A stretch of DNA of 64,000 bases from positions 307,733 to 371,732 of the forward strand of contig NZ_VWSG01000002.1 of the NCBI RefSeq assembly GCF_008629655.1. Direction: 5' to 3'. This document shows positions 34,796-43,407 of this stretch, one piece after another. The translations under genes and the position numbers were made by a program. Source of the stretch: Paenimyroides baculatum (GTDB lineage: Bacteria > Bacteroidota > Bacteroidia > Flavobacteriales > Flavobacteriaceae). How positions within the stretch are numbered: the stretch's first letter is position 1; each line of letters begins with the position of its first letter. Under the pieces are notes generated by a model. That model was given only the letters and a program-made list of their open reading frames with translations, did not search any database and was not told where the DNA came from.

Positions 34796-37171
34796 CTACT
34801 CGAATGTAGCCAACAAATCAGAACTGTAGGTATCCTTAGCCTGTACGTAGGCATATTTTTTAATGATTCGTGCACCCATTTTTTTCTTTTCAAACGAAGC
34901 AGACAAACCAAGGTATGATTTGGTACACTTCATTTCTACCGCAAACAGCAACGTATGGTACAGCAACTGCCTGTACAGCAACAGACGGTCAGGTACCTCA
35001 TCCATCCCGATCAGTACAGGACTGAAAGACCGGGCCACATCATTGTAATAACAGAACATACAGCCCGCCAAACTGCCGTCTGCAGGATTCACTGCCTTGA
35101 GAAAATACCAGTTGGGGTGCTGGTTCATTTCATCAAAAACCTGTTCTTCGTACGGAAAGTTATTTATTGCGAGGTTGTTGTCTTTCACCATGAGGTACAG
35201 CCTGTGCGCGTGCTTCAACTCATCTGGTGTAAGAAATGAGGTAAGCGTAATAGTATAAACTCCGGTGTAAGGCAGTACCTCCTCCTTCAAATGGCGCCTG
35301 TTACGCTTAGAAAGCATCTCAGAAAAATTTTGATCATTCAATTCAGCCACTGCAGTATCGGGCATTTCAACCTGCACAAACCCTTTATCAAGAAAACAGC
35401 TGTTCAGGTTCGCGTCTTCTTCAAAATCTCGAAAAACCACTTTCTCTGCTAAAGTTTTGTCAAAATCAGCTGTTATAGTTCTAATCATTTCAGAAAGCAC
35501 CTCGGTGCAGTTATCTTTTAGATAAAGATGAACACCTTCGGAAAACGTAGTTCCAGACGACCAAGCGAGTTCGACAAGGAATAGTGGCTCCTTTTTTCTT
35601 ACCTCCTCTATTTTCTGTGAAACCTGCGGTTTTGCAAGCATATCTTCCTTCCAAAGAGCTTCGGACATCCCTACCATACCCACACAATCACCATCGGTAT
35701 CAAAAAAACCGTAATACCAGAACGTCATAAGGTTGTATGATGAAGCAGGAAGCGAAGTAAAAGTTTTTTCGACAAACAGCATCCCAGCGTAATCAAAGGC
35801 GTTGCTGTTGCCAAGGGTATCGTTCCACAAGGCTTTCGGAATATCGGCGATGCTGTTCCACTTCTTAACCGTATATCGCTTATGAGGCAACGGTTTGCTT
35901 AACTTCCCAGTATCCATACGGAATGCGGTGTGAACCGTGTTAATGGAATTGCCCGTTTGTTCCAATGCCTGTGGGTAGTGGTATTTTAATGCTTTTACCA
36001 ACTCTTGTATATGTTCCGGTTCGTTATGGTTTGAAACCGTTATCCGTAATCCGGCATTCTTTACCGGTACGGCAGGAAATATTCCCGGATTTACAATAAA
36101 CCCGGCCTCCATCAACCTGTTTACCAATAAATAGGCCGTCTGCGGCATGGCGGTAGCCACATAAAATACCGGGGTGTTACAGTTTGCTACCAATGGAATG
36201 TCTGTATCAGACAACAACCTGTTCATCAGTCCGATCCGTTCCCTGAGTTTGCTCTGCAGTTGCTCCACTTCCGGTGACAGGAAAATCTTTGCGGCTGCCG
36301 TAGCGGCTGCCACCGCCGCGGGCTCCAACTGAGCTGAAAAGGTCAGCGGTCCTCCGAAATTCTTTACCTGCGCATGGAGCTCCGGATCACCGCATAGTAC
36401 AACCGCACCACTGGCTCCGAAAGTCTTACTAAGGGTAGTTACCAGCACCATGTTGTGCGGTACACCGTTCCAATGGCTGTAAGCAAAGCCGGTACCGTTC
36501 TTACCGATCCAACCTGTACCATGAACATCGTCGATATACAGATGGAGTGCCGGATATCTTTCCGCCAAGTTTTTTAGTTGTTCCACCGGTGCATGGTCGC
36601 CGTACATCGAATAGATGCCGTCTGCCATATACCAGACCTTTCTGCCCGAACTTTGGTATTTTCTTAAAAGATCCTCCAGCTGCTCCATATAGTTGTGTCT
36701 GATCATGTGCACCGGAACGCCACCCGCTTTTACCATTTTACAGGCGTGCTGTACACTCCAATGAACCTGATGATCCATCACCACCACATCATCGCTGCCC
36801 ACTGCCTGTGGAATCACTCCCAAATGCGCCAGCGTACTGTTCTTACACACAATGACCTGTCGGTTAAACATTTTGAAGAGCAACTCTTCCAATTCGGCAT
36901 ACAGCGGGTGCGATATATAGGTCTTTGAAAGGGGAAACTGCGTACCGTACTTCATAACGGCATCTGCTGCCGCCTGCTTCAGGCGCATATCCTGTTCCAG
37001 TCCCAAATAACCCGTCGTGGCAAAATGCCAGCAGTCCGTATCAGCGATCTTCAGTGATCTGCCGGTGAGTATTTCGTCTTGTGCGTACAGATGCACCGCA
37101 TTCTGCATACGCGCATTTTCAATAAAACTGTTTATTGTTTCAAATGCATTGTTGTGGTTAATTTTAGCCAT
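34796..37171 (-). CDS. Alpha-oxoamine synthase-like PLP enzyme fused to GNAT/FemAB-like acyltransferase domains
   Basis: A 791-residue fusion. Residues about 30-395 form a class II aminotransferase-fold PLP enzyme of the 8-amino-7-oxononanoate/serine palmitoyltransferase group: FATTGYLGL, the Asp-Asp-Val-His motif (DDVHGTGW, residues 214-221) and the PLP-binding Lys249 in TTLSKTFGASGA. Such enzymes condense an amino acid with an acyl thioester. Residues about 430-790 hold one or two GNAT/FemAB-like acyltransferase folds (SKRNRRHLKEEVLPY; HPNWYFLKAV). One product could therefore make and N-acylate an amino ketone or sphingoid-like base. Substrate is unknown. Coupled with RteC downstream. Confidence 0.8.
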   Translation of the reverse strand: MAKINHNNAFETINSFIENARMQNAVHLYAQDEILTGRSLKIADTDCWHFATTGYLGLEQDMRLKQAAADAVMKYGTQFPLSKTYISHPLYAELEELLFKMFNRQVIVCKNSTLAHLGVIPQAVGSDDVVVMDHQVHWSVQHACKMVKAGGVPVHMIRHNYMEQLEDLLRKYQSSGRKVWYMADGIYSMYGDHAPVEQLKNLAERYPALHLYIDDVHGTGWIGKNGTGFAYSHWNGVPHNMVLVTTLSKTFGASGAVVLCGDPELHAQVKNFGGPLTFSAQLEPAAVAAATAAAKIFLSPEVEQLQSKLRERIGLMNRLLSDTDIPLVANCNTPVFYVATAMPQTAYLLVNRLMEAGFIVNPGIFPAVPVKNAGLRITVSNHNEPEHIQELVKALKYHYPQALEQTGNSINTVHTAFRMDTGKLSKPLPHKRYTVKKWNSIADIPKALWNDTLGNSNAFDYAGMLFVEKTFTSLPASSYNLMTFWYYGFFDTDGDCVGMVGMSEALWKEDMLAKPQVSQKIEEVRKKEPLFLVELAWSSGTTFSEGVHLYLKDNCTEVLSEMIRTITADFDKTLAEKVVFRDFEEDANLNSCFLDKGFVQVEMPDTAVAELNDQNFSEMLSKRNRRHLKEEVLPYTGVYTITLTSFLTPDELKHAHRLYLMVKDNNLAINNFPYEEQVFDEMNQHPNWYFLKAVNPADGSLAGCMFCYYNDVARSFSPVLIGMDEVPDRLLLYRQLLYHTLLFAVEMKCTKSYLGLSASFEKKKMGARIIKKYAYVQAKDTYSSDLLATFE

Positions 37172-37370
37172 AATCTTCTTTTTATTTTTCTAAAGTTGTA
37201 AATTAAGCGCTGAATAAAAAAAAGGATTTGGACAACTCTGCCTTTTGTATATGCTTTTCTACTTATATGAGATGTTTATGTTAAAAACCATGGCTTTAAA
37301 AAGACCGCATTTTATCAATATTAAAGTTATTTTACTAATTTTTTGTAGATTGTAACATAAAACTACAGAT

Positions 37371-37766
37371 ATGAACACTTATCATGAAAATAACTACGCT
37401 ACCTATTCTCTACTTTTGGGAATCGTATATGTTTATTACAAAAAAGATGTGGTAATAGACCTTGAAGCTGCCAAAGAAATTGTTCGTGACCGGCTGCAAT
37501 TTCAGGACGGCAGATCATACCCCGTACTTTGCGATATTACAGACGTACACTATGTAGCATACGAAGCCCGCACGTACCTTGCCTTTTACGGATCACAACT
37601 CACGGATCATGTAGCGCTGGTATGCCGCCAGATGGGTAATTACCGTATGGCAGAGTTTTTCATAGGAACCGATCAGCCCTTACAGGAAACACAATTGTTT
37701 ACAAACGAAGCTGCGGCACTGGAATTTCTTGAAACCCTTAAAAAAAAGAATAATGACCTTTCTTAA
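37371..37766 (+). CDS. STAS/SpoIIAA-like small protein (131 aa)
   Basis: A 131-residue alpha/beta protein (LLGIVYVYYKKDVVIDLEAAKEIV, PVLCDITDVHYVAYEARTYL, DHVALVCRQMGNYRMAEFFIG). The pattern is that of the STAS/SpoIIAA-like proteins found beside signalling genes in Bacteroidota. It is divergent from the oxoamine-synthase gene and overlaps the next gene by 14 bases, so the two are translationally coupled. The family name is tentative. Confidence 0.6.
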   Translation: MNTYHENNYATYSLLLGIVYVYYKKDVVIDLEAAKEIVRDRLQFQDGRSYPVLCDITDVHYVAYEARTYLAFYGSQLTDHVALVCRQMGNYRMAEFFIGTDQPLQETQLFTNEAAALEFLETLKKKNNDLS

Positions 37767-38661
37767 AAACGTACATCCGCTTATCGTTCAGATAAATGAA
37801 AAACTAATGGAAATGGCGCGGGGGGACTTCAACACATTCATCCCTAAAAGTAGCGAGCAAGGCGAAATAGAAAGTATTGCGATGAGCGTGAACATGCTGT
37901 CTGAAACCCTTGCCCACCGCATCCGCCAGACTGCCTATTCAACAAAGACCAATGCAGACCATTACTTTCAGGTGTTCCACCTGCAACTGGATGAAGATTT
38001 AGTCATCAGGGATTTCAGTACTTTAAGCAGTTCCCTGCTGAACGTTCCTGCAAACCAGCTGGCTAATGCTTCCATAGCCAGTTTTTTATCGGAACGTTCG
38101 TACAACAACCTGTGTACTGTGGTTAAACAACTGCATTCGTTATCCAAGGAAACGGTTACCGTTTCTTTGGAATTTCAACATCATTCCCTGCCTTTCTTTT
38201 ATGAAACACAGGTACAGTACAGCAGCTATACCCAAATGTTTACCCTGCACCTTACGGCCATACGGTTTAAGAAATTTACCCCCGAAACCGATACGCCGTC
38301 AAAAAGTCGTGCCGAACAGAGAGATTATGTAGAACGGCAGATACAGAAAATACATACCTACCTTTGCAGACCCGAAAACTCCCAGAGGGCTACATTGGAC
38401 TTCCTCAGCAGGAAATTTTTCATCAACAAAGAAATACTGAAAACGAAATTTAAAGAAATGTACCGCGATACCGTTTGTAACTTCCATCTGCGGATGCGCA
38501 TCGAGCAAAGCAGACTGCTGGTTACCAGCACAAAAAAACCGTTGAAGGAAATTGCTGCCACTACGGGCTTTAACTGTTATGCGAGTTTTCACCGCACCTT
38601 CGTGAAGCACCACCATGTGAGTCCGAAGATCCTGCGCAAACGTATGCAGAAGAGGGAATAA
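37753..38661 (+). CDS. AraC-type regulator with N-terminal HAMP-like and PAS-like region
   Basis: A 302-residue protein starting at an ATG at 37753 (MTFLKNVHPLIVQ); an upstream TTG at 37729 is less likely. Residues about 10-60 (EKLMEMARGDFNTFIPKSSEQGEIESIAMSVN) resemble a HAMP linker without a membrane helix, about 75-185 look like a PAS fold, and 200-302 are an AraC HTH domain (LDFLSRKFFINKEILKTKFKEMY; PLKEIAATTGFNCYASFHRTF). It overlaps the STAS-like gene, suggesting that protein is its partner. It probably controls the neighbouring oxoamine-synthase and MauE-like genes. Confidence 0.8.
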   Translation: MTFLKNVHPLIVQINEKLMEMARGDFNTFIPKSSEQGEIESIAMSVNMLSETLAHRIRQTAYSTKTNADHYFQVFHLQLDEDLVIRDFSTLSSSLLNVPANQLANASIASFLSERSYNNLCTVVKQLHSLSKETVTVSLEFQHHSLPFFYETQVQYSSYTQMFTLHLTAIRFKKFTPETDTPSKSRAEQRDYVERQIQKIHTYLCRPENSQRATLDFLSRKFFINKEILKTKFKEMYRDTVCNFHLRMRIEQSRLLVTSTKKPLKEIAATTGFNCYASFHRTFVKHHHVSPKILRKRMQKRE

Positions 38662-38764
38662 CTATTCAAAAAAAAAACTTCTTATCGTATATGCGATTTA
38701 TTTTTTATCTATTTCTTTTCTCGTTTGCCTTTGTGAGCTTTACAATATACAAAAATGTAAAGTC

Positions 38765-39235
38765 ATGCGTAACATTCTATCAACCAGCAGACAGGTCTTT
38801 ATTTACTTCTTCATTATACTGTTCGTATATGCAGCGGTAAGCAAGCTGACCGACTTTGAAAACTTTCAGGTACAAGTAGCACAGTCACCTTTACTTAGTG
38901 TTTTCGCCACTTTTATTGCATACGCCACCGTCATCGGTGAACTGATCATTGCCCTGATGCTCTGCTTTAAAAAAAGTAGGTTATTGGGGCTTTATCTTTT
39001 TCTGGGGTTTATGACCGCGTTTACGGTTTATATTTTTCTGATTTTAAATTATAGTCCGTTTGTTCCCTGTTCTTGTGGTGGGGTTTTGGAGGATTTGGGG
39101 TGGTGGGAACATTTGTGGTTTAATGGGGTTGTTTGTTTAGTGACAGTTTTCATAATAATTACGGACAATGATACCATTTCTTCTTCTTTTGTGACCAAAA
39201 GAAGCAAAAGTCTTTTTTCTTTAATCTTGCCGTAG
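38765..39235 (+). CDS. MauE/DoxX-like membrane protein with CSCGG motif
   Basis: A 156-residue protein with four predicted helices (about 10-28, 44-64, 70-92, 117-135) and the motif FVPCSCGGVLEDLGW between helices 3 and 4, as in MauE-type proteins of Bacteroidota. MauE-like proteins are linked to periplasmic thiol-disulfide handling. The last 17 residues (SSFVTKRSKSLFSLILP) are encoded by a dispersed repeat module (39183-39235), also found at about 55957, so the natural C terminus may have been replaced by repeat sequence. Confidence 0.75.
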   Translation: MRNILSTSRQVFIYFFIILFVYAAVSKLTDFENFQVQVAQSPLLSVFATFIAYATVIGELIIALMLCFKKSRLLGLYLFLGFMTAFTVYIFLILNYSPFVPCSCGGVLEDLGWWEHLWFNGVVCLVTVFIIITDNDTISSSFVTKRSKSLFSLILP

Positions 39236-39600
39236 TTCAAAAATGGTTGATCTATTCCTCTAAAGCTATCTGATCGAATTGTCGCTCTGCTCCCCGATCA
39301 TCTCACGCTTTAGTCGTCGACTCAACTTCATTTTTTCACTAATGGCGTTTTAAGTTCGTGCTCTATTAAATATTCAAGTTTTAAACTTTAATCTGTTCAT
39401 TTTTTTCTTGACAAAAAAACGAACCAAAAAAGTCAAGACTTCAGATTTTTCAACGGTCAAAATATGTCTTATTTCCTAAAAGAAATAAACTCGAACAAGT
39501 TCTCAAACAGCATTTCTTTTCACGAAAATTTCAACATTTTTAACGCTCGTTGAAAATCTAATGTCCCTTTGGATTCGCGACGGTTCTCATCTGCGGTTTT
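39183..39600. repeat. Dispersed intergenic repeat copy overlapping the mauE-like 3' end
   Basis: Starts with TTGTGACCAAAAGAAGCAAA inside the MauE-like gene, followed by modules AACGAACCAAAAAAGTCAAG, TTTCCTAAAAGAAATAAA and CTCAAACAGCATTTCTTTTC. The gap 39236-39698 holds nothing else that I can identify. Confidence 0.7.
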
Positions 39601-39698
39601 GTTTGAAGCGGTAAAAAGACAATTGAGACGGAATTAGAGTAAAGCACATTTACGATAGAACATATAACTAAAAACTTATAACCATAAACTATAAAATT

Positions 39699-40748
39699 AT
39701 GAAGAAAAAAATATTCTATATCGTATTAACCATGGTGATCAGCGGTGCGGTGGTGATTGGATTGTTCGTGAGTTCGGAGCATATCATGAAACGGGAGAAT
39801 CCGTTTGTGCGGAGGTTTATGCCGCATCATATAGACAAAGCAGAGTATCTGGATATGGAAGTGAATTCGTACTACATCGCGGGGCTTACCAATGATACAA
39901 TCTATCTGGGGAACTATACGGCTCCGCTACTGATAACGGCTGTGCCTACAAATCTAGGTACGAAGGTGGAGCATCAGATTAAGCTGGATGAAACAAAACG
40001 TTCGTTCCGCAGTCTGACTATACGTGTGCAGGAGCAGGAGTTCTTTGTGGGTGACGGTACTATTCCAATTATATATAAGGGAAATACTGCCGACTGGACT
40101 GCTACTAAATATATGGAAGAAAAAGTATATTTCTCTTTACTGCAACCGATGAAGAGCAATACTTTTTTGTTTAGAAGTCAGCGGGCTGTGAACGGTGAGC
40201 ATGTTTTAGGAAGATTGGATGTTAGTGACAGTACAAACTTTGAACTGTATGATGAAGCTTTGCAAAAGCAGATCGACGGGGTCTTTGATACCGACGGACA
40301 ATTGGTTACCGATGCTAAGACCGACCAAGGTGTTTATACGTACTACTATCGCAACCAGTATCTGGTTTATCAGCAGCAGGGTAACAGATTTGTAACAGGT
40401 AAAACCATAGATACCACTACCCTTGCGAAGATTGAAGTAACCACTTTAGCCAATGGCGAACGCAAGATGGGTGCGCCACCGCAGAAGGTCAATTCTAAGA
40501 CCTATGCCTACAACGGACTGCTGTATATAAAATCGGAACTGATGGGTAAGAATGAACCGAGAAGCATGTGGAAACAGGCAAGCATCATAGATGTGTACGA
40601 CTATAACAAGAATGAGTATTTATACAGCTTTTACGCTTATGACCACCAAGGTGAGAAAATTAAAGAGTATGCGGTAAATGATGGTTATTTCTTTGGGCTT
40701 GTTGGGAATTCGTTAGTGAGGTATGTTTTTTTAGGGAAAAGGGAATGA
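39699..40748 (+). CDS. Membrane-anchored or exported protein with propeller-like repeats (349 aa)
   Basis: A 349-residue protein with an N-terminal hydrophobic helix (about 4-24, IFYIVLTMVISGAVVIGLFV) without an obvious cleavage site. The remainder is rich in beta strands with repeated blocks such as YYIAGLTNDTIYLGN, AYNGLLYIKSEL and SIIDVYDYNKNEYLYSFYAYDH, suggesting a beta propeller. No catalytic motif is seen. In this cluster it follows the MauE-like gene and precedes a small secreted Cys peptide; I infer a periplasmic role in the same pathway. Confidence 0.6.
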   Translation: MKKKIFYIVLTMVISGAVVIGLFVSSEHIMKRENPFVRRFMPHHIDKAEYLDMEVNSYYIAGLTNDTIYLGNYTAPLLITAVPTNLGTKVEHQIKLDETKRSFRSLTIRVQEQEFFVGDGTIPIIYKGNTADWTATKYMEEKVYFSLLQPMKSNTFLFRSQRAVNGEHVLGRLDVSDSTNFELYDEALQKQIDGVFDTDGQLVTDAKTDQGVYTYYYRNQYLVYQQQGNRFVTGKTIDTTTLAKIEVTTLANGERKMGAPPQKVNSKTYAYNGLLYIKSELMGKNEPRSMWKQASIIDVYDYNKNEYLYSFYAYDHQGEKIKEYAVNDGYFFGLVGNSLVRYVFLGKRE

Positions 40749-40839
40749 GAAGTTTGACGGGTGTTGGATGCTTGATGCGAAATGTATTTGTATACTGTAG
40801 TGGTAGAAAATTGAGCTTCGAGATCTCCACTTTGGTAAT

Positions 40840-41035
40840 AGGCATATTCGGTTTCTCTATACTTTTCGGATGAAAAGTATCAAAAATCTTTTTATTGCGG
40901 CGATCTTTTAAACGGTCGAATCGAACTTTTGAAGCTACCAGATCGAAACGGTGCTTTGCACCCCGATCAGCTTGCGCTTCATGCAGTTATTCGACACTCG
41001 CTTAAAAGTTCATACCGCTCTTGATTCGTGTAGAA
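40840..41035. repeat. Dispersed intergenic repeat copy
   Basis: A copy with CTATACTTTTCGGATGAAAA in place of the usual hairpin, then GATCTTTTAAACGGTCGAA and ATCGAAACGGTGCTTTGCAC, CTTCATGCAG and CATACCGCT modules. Confidence 0.75.
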
Positions 41036-41045
41036 TGACTAATAG

Positions 41046-41340
41046 TGTTTTAGTTTAAATAGGAAAAGGAGAACAATTAGGGAGTGGATTGTTGGGAACA
41101 GGAACCGGTTACGGGCAAACCGGATTCCTATTTCCCAACTATTAACCACATGCTTAAACTAAAATTGATAAAATAATTATACAATCAGGAGTTGGAGTAG
41201 CAGCTTAACGCATAAAGTCATGGGTAGATCATTGCATAGCTGCTCTCCTCCTTCTCTAAAATAAAAATACTATCGGCCGATAGACAGGGGTAACGGTTGA
41301 AAACCTGTAAAAAAGAGTAGACCGAAAAATTATAAATTTT
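41046..41340 (+). promoter_or_regulatory. Strongly palindromic leader upstream of the DUF6520-like peptide gene
   Basis: Four inverted repeats are packed here. TAGTTTAA (41051-41058) pairs with TTAAACTA (41154-41161). Inside it, GTTGGGAA/GGAA/CCGGTT pairs with AACCGG/TTCC/TTCCCAAC (41091-41139). GGAG-AGCAGCT pairs with AGCTGCT-CTCC (41194-41248). CTATCGGCCGATAG is a perfect 14-base palindrome (41270-41283). This is a structured 5' leader or operator array; I cannot assign a known riboswitch class. Confidence 0.6.
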
Positions 41341-41346
41341 TATATT

Positions 41347-41634
41347 ATGAAACAAACATTTAAAAAAGCCATGATGCCACTTGCAGTAGTGGTGTTGGGC
41401 GCAGCGGCGGCATTTGCAACAAATGCAGCGAAACAGAGTGAGAAAATTGAAACCGCAGCAATTCAAGGGTATTACTATGACCACAATGAAACTGCGGGTA
41501 ACAGATGTAAACCGATTACGGTTGACTGTAAAATGGGTGCAGGACCTGTATGTACAGATTTTGTATTGGGACAGATATGGGCACTTGATGCGGAGACAGA
41601 AACTACCTGTTCAGGTTATTTATCACGACTGTAA
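41347..41634 (+). CDS. DUF6520-like secreted Cys-containing peptide (95 aa)
   Basis: A 95-residue protein. Residues 1-27 form a signal peptide (MKQTFKKAMMPLAVVVLGAAAAFA). The mature part has a GYYY motif and four or so conserved Cys (CKPITVDC, VCTDF, TTCSGYL), as in DUF6520 peptides of Bacteroidota, whose role is unknown. It lies at the end of the MauE-like/propeller gene group behind a long structured leader and before a perfect terminator. The Cys-rich mature peptide and the neighbouring MauE-like protein suggest disulfide formation matters for it. Confidence 0.7.
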   Translation: MKQTFKKAMMPLAVVVLGAAAAFATNAAKQSEKIETAAIQGYYYDHNETAGNRCKPITVDCKMGAGPVCTDFVLGQIWALDAETETTCSGYLSRL

Positions 41635-41644
41635 AATAGTTTTT

Positions 41645-41693
41645 AACTTTTAAATTAAAGGGCTGCTTAATGCAGCCCTTTAATTTAAAAGTT
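41645..41693. terminator. Perfect 22-bp bidirectional terminator palindrome
   Basis: AACTTTTAAATTAAAGGGCTGC-type stem (41645-41666) pairs perfectly with its complement (41672-41693) over a 5-base loop. It serves the DUF6520-like gene and the convergent Lys-rich gene, whose stop codon lies within its right arm. Confidence 0.9.
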
Positions 41694-42120
41694 ATTTTTT
41701 CTTTGATTTTTTTGCTTTCTTTTTTCTAGCTGCAGCTTTCTTTTTAGCCTTTTTTTCCTTCAGTTTCTTTGCAGCCTTTTCTTTCTTTGCTTTTTCCTTT
41801 TTCTTTTTCTTCGCTTTTTTGTCTTTCTCTTTTTGCTTTTCTTTTGCTTTAAGCTTTTTCTTTGCTTTTTTCTCTTTTTCTTCGTCTTTCTTACTCATCT
41901 TCTTTACTTTTTTCTTGTTTGATTTATCTGTTTTTTCTGTATTTTTTTCAAAGGTATCTGCTGTGTTTATCACTTCGCCTTCTACACTTTCTATTTCCAA
42001 ACCTTCGTTATCTAACGATTCCTTTTCATCAAGAAATTCTACTTCGATCTCGGGTTTTGCTACATCTACAACTTTTTCATTATTGACAGCAGTATTGTCC
42101 TTTTTTTTATCTTCTTCCAT
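41692..42120 (-). CDS. Lys-rich basic-tailed disordered protein (142 aa)
   Basis: A 142-residue protein (ATG at 42120; the frame to 42153 would need TTG). The first 60 residues are acidic (EIEVEFLDEKESLDNEGLEIE) and the last 75 are almost entirely Lys, Ala and Glu, with KKAKKK-type repeats, like histone H1-like or ribosome-associated tails. It may bind nucleic acid. No family is certain. Its DNA is low-complexity, so the other frames seen here are shadows. Confidence 0.65.
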   Translation of the reverse strand: MEEDKKKDNTAVNNEKVVDVAKPEIEVEFLDEKESLDNEGLEIESVEGEVINTADTFEKNTEKTDKSNKKKVKKMSKKDEEKEKKAKKKLKAKEKQKEKDKKAKKKKKEKAKKEKAAKKLKEKKAKKKAAARKKKAKKSKKK

Positions 42121-42245
42121 ATATTTTATTAAAGTTAACTTTACGTTAATCAAATGTAAACTATTAACTAATAAGTCAATGTTAAGTTTTTAGTTCAGAC
42201 AAAAGCTTAACATTGGAAACGAATGGTTCTACAACAATCTAAAAC

Positions 42246-42286
42246 AAAAGTAACCCTAAACACATTTGTGTTTAGGGTTACTTTTA
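42246..42286 (-). terminator. Rho-independent terminator of the phosphatase gene
   Basis: AAAAGTAACCCTAAACAC (42246-42263) pairs perfectly with GTGTTTAGGGTTACTTTT (42268-42285), an 18-bp stem with a 4-base loop, downstream of the minus-strand gene ending at 42317. It is symmetrical, so it could work in both directions. Confidence 0.88.
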
Positions 42287-42316
42287 ATTATAGCCTGTTA
42301 AAACAAACCTTTTAAT

Positions 42317-43396
42317 TTATCTGTATGTATATGTATCTATCAGTTTTTTGCGGTCTTGATCTGAAATTCCCATTTGGTTTTTCAGATATTGGTCAATTCC
42401 GCCAAACTGCGAATCGATGATATCAAAAGCAGCCTTTAAAAATTCACGGTCAACCGTCATCAGTTTTGCCAAAGCTTTTGTGTCCATCCCCGGAAACATT
42501 GATTTTCCTTTTTCTGCCTGTTCCATCATCCCTTTAATTTTATCTTTTGTATAAAAATTTGTCATTTCGTACTCGTCATAAATTGTTTCACGATCTACAT
42601 TTAATGTCGAAAGTATCATTGCAGACATAAACCCCGTACGGTCTTTACCTGCGCTGCAATGAAAAACAACCGGTTCTTCCGTTGCCAGCATCTGCTGTAA
42701 TATGCCCTTAAACTTTGCCGCATATTCACTTGCAAACTGTTTGTTACCTACCATCAACAACTCTGCTGCATCTTTTTCGGTAAGGGTTCCGTTCTTCATT
42801 TTTTCTTCGATACCTGCAAACATACTGCTGTGCATTTCATCAAAAATAGGTACATGAATATTCTGTACACCTTTCGGTAACATGTTAGGCGCCTGCTTTA
42901 CCTCGTTTGTAGAACGCATATCGAACACTTTTGCTACATTAAGTGCCGCATAACGTTCCAGTTCTTCACTAGTAAACGAAGCCATCGCATCAGAACGATA
43001 GAATTTTCCCCACTGAACAAAACGACCGTCCTGTGTTTCAATACCCCCCAGATCTCTGAAATTTGCCGTTTTTTTGAAGGGTATTTTTCTTTCTGCTACC
43101 ATTACGGTATCCTTTTTATAGTTTACAACGGCATAAAACGGGCGCAGACTCTTTTTCTCTGCTGTATAAACAGCCGTATTTTTTACGTTTACCGGCGAAT
43201 TCCAATCAATGGATCCGACAGATCTTCCTTCATAAATTACATAATCACCCACTTCATTAAATTTCAGTGTTATGGTTTTATCGTCTGAAGAAACAGAAAC
43301 TGTTTCCTGCAATGTTTGCTTAATGTTCGTCTGCGCAAATATAAACAGCGGCATAAAAGCAACTGTTAAGGCTATATTATTTTTAAGATTTTTCAT
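42317..43396 (-). CDS. Exported tyrosine-phosphatase-like protein (Y_phosphatase3 family)
   Basis: A 359-residue enzyme. A Sec signal peptide (about 1-22, ending FAQ) directs it to the periplasm. Residues about 30-100 look like an Ig/fibronectin-like beta domain. The phosphatase domain (about 105-355) has the N-terminal FRDLGGI motif and the P-loop FHCSAGKDRTGF (Cys247, Arg253). Relatives act on phosphotyrosine, phosphoinositides or inositol phosphates; the substrate here is unknown. It lies 11 bases downstream of a TonB receptor gene, so it probably releases phosphate from what that receptor imports. Confidence 0.88.
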   Translation of the reverse strand: MKNLKNNIALTVAFMPLFIFAQTNIKQTLQETVSVSSDDKTITLKFNEVGDYVIYEGRSVGSIDWNSPVNVKNTAVYTAEKKSLRPFYAVVNYKKDTVMVAERKIPFKKTANFRDLGGIETQDGRFVQWGKFYRSDAMASFTSEELERYAALNVAKVFDMRSTNEVKQAPNMLPKGVQNIHVPIFDEMHSSMFAGIEEKMKNGTLTEKDAAELLMVGNKQFASEYAAKFKGILQQMLATEEPVVFHCSAGKDRTGFMSAMILSTLNVDRETIYDEYEMTNFYTKDKIKGMMEQAEKGKSMFPGMDTKALAKLMTVDREFLKAAFDIIDSQFGGIDQYLKNQMGISDQDRKKLIDTYTYR

Positions 43397-43407
43397 TTTT
43401 AAGATTT

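Noticed and set aside
33903..41634. Integrated conjugative element around the RteC gene
   Set aside because: No mobilisation, tra, integrase or attachment-site features appear; RteC-like proteins occur outside such elements.
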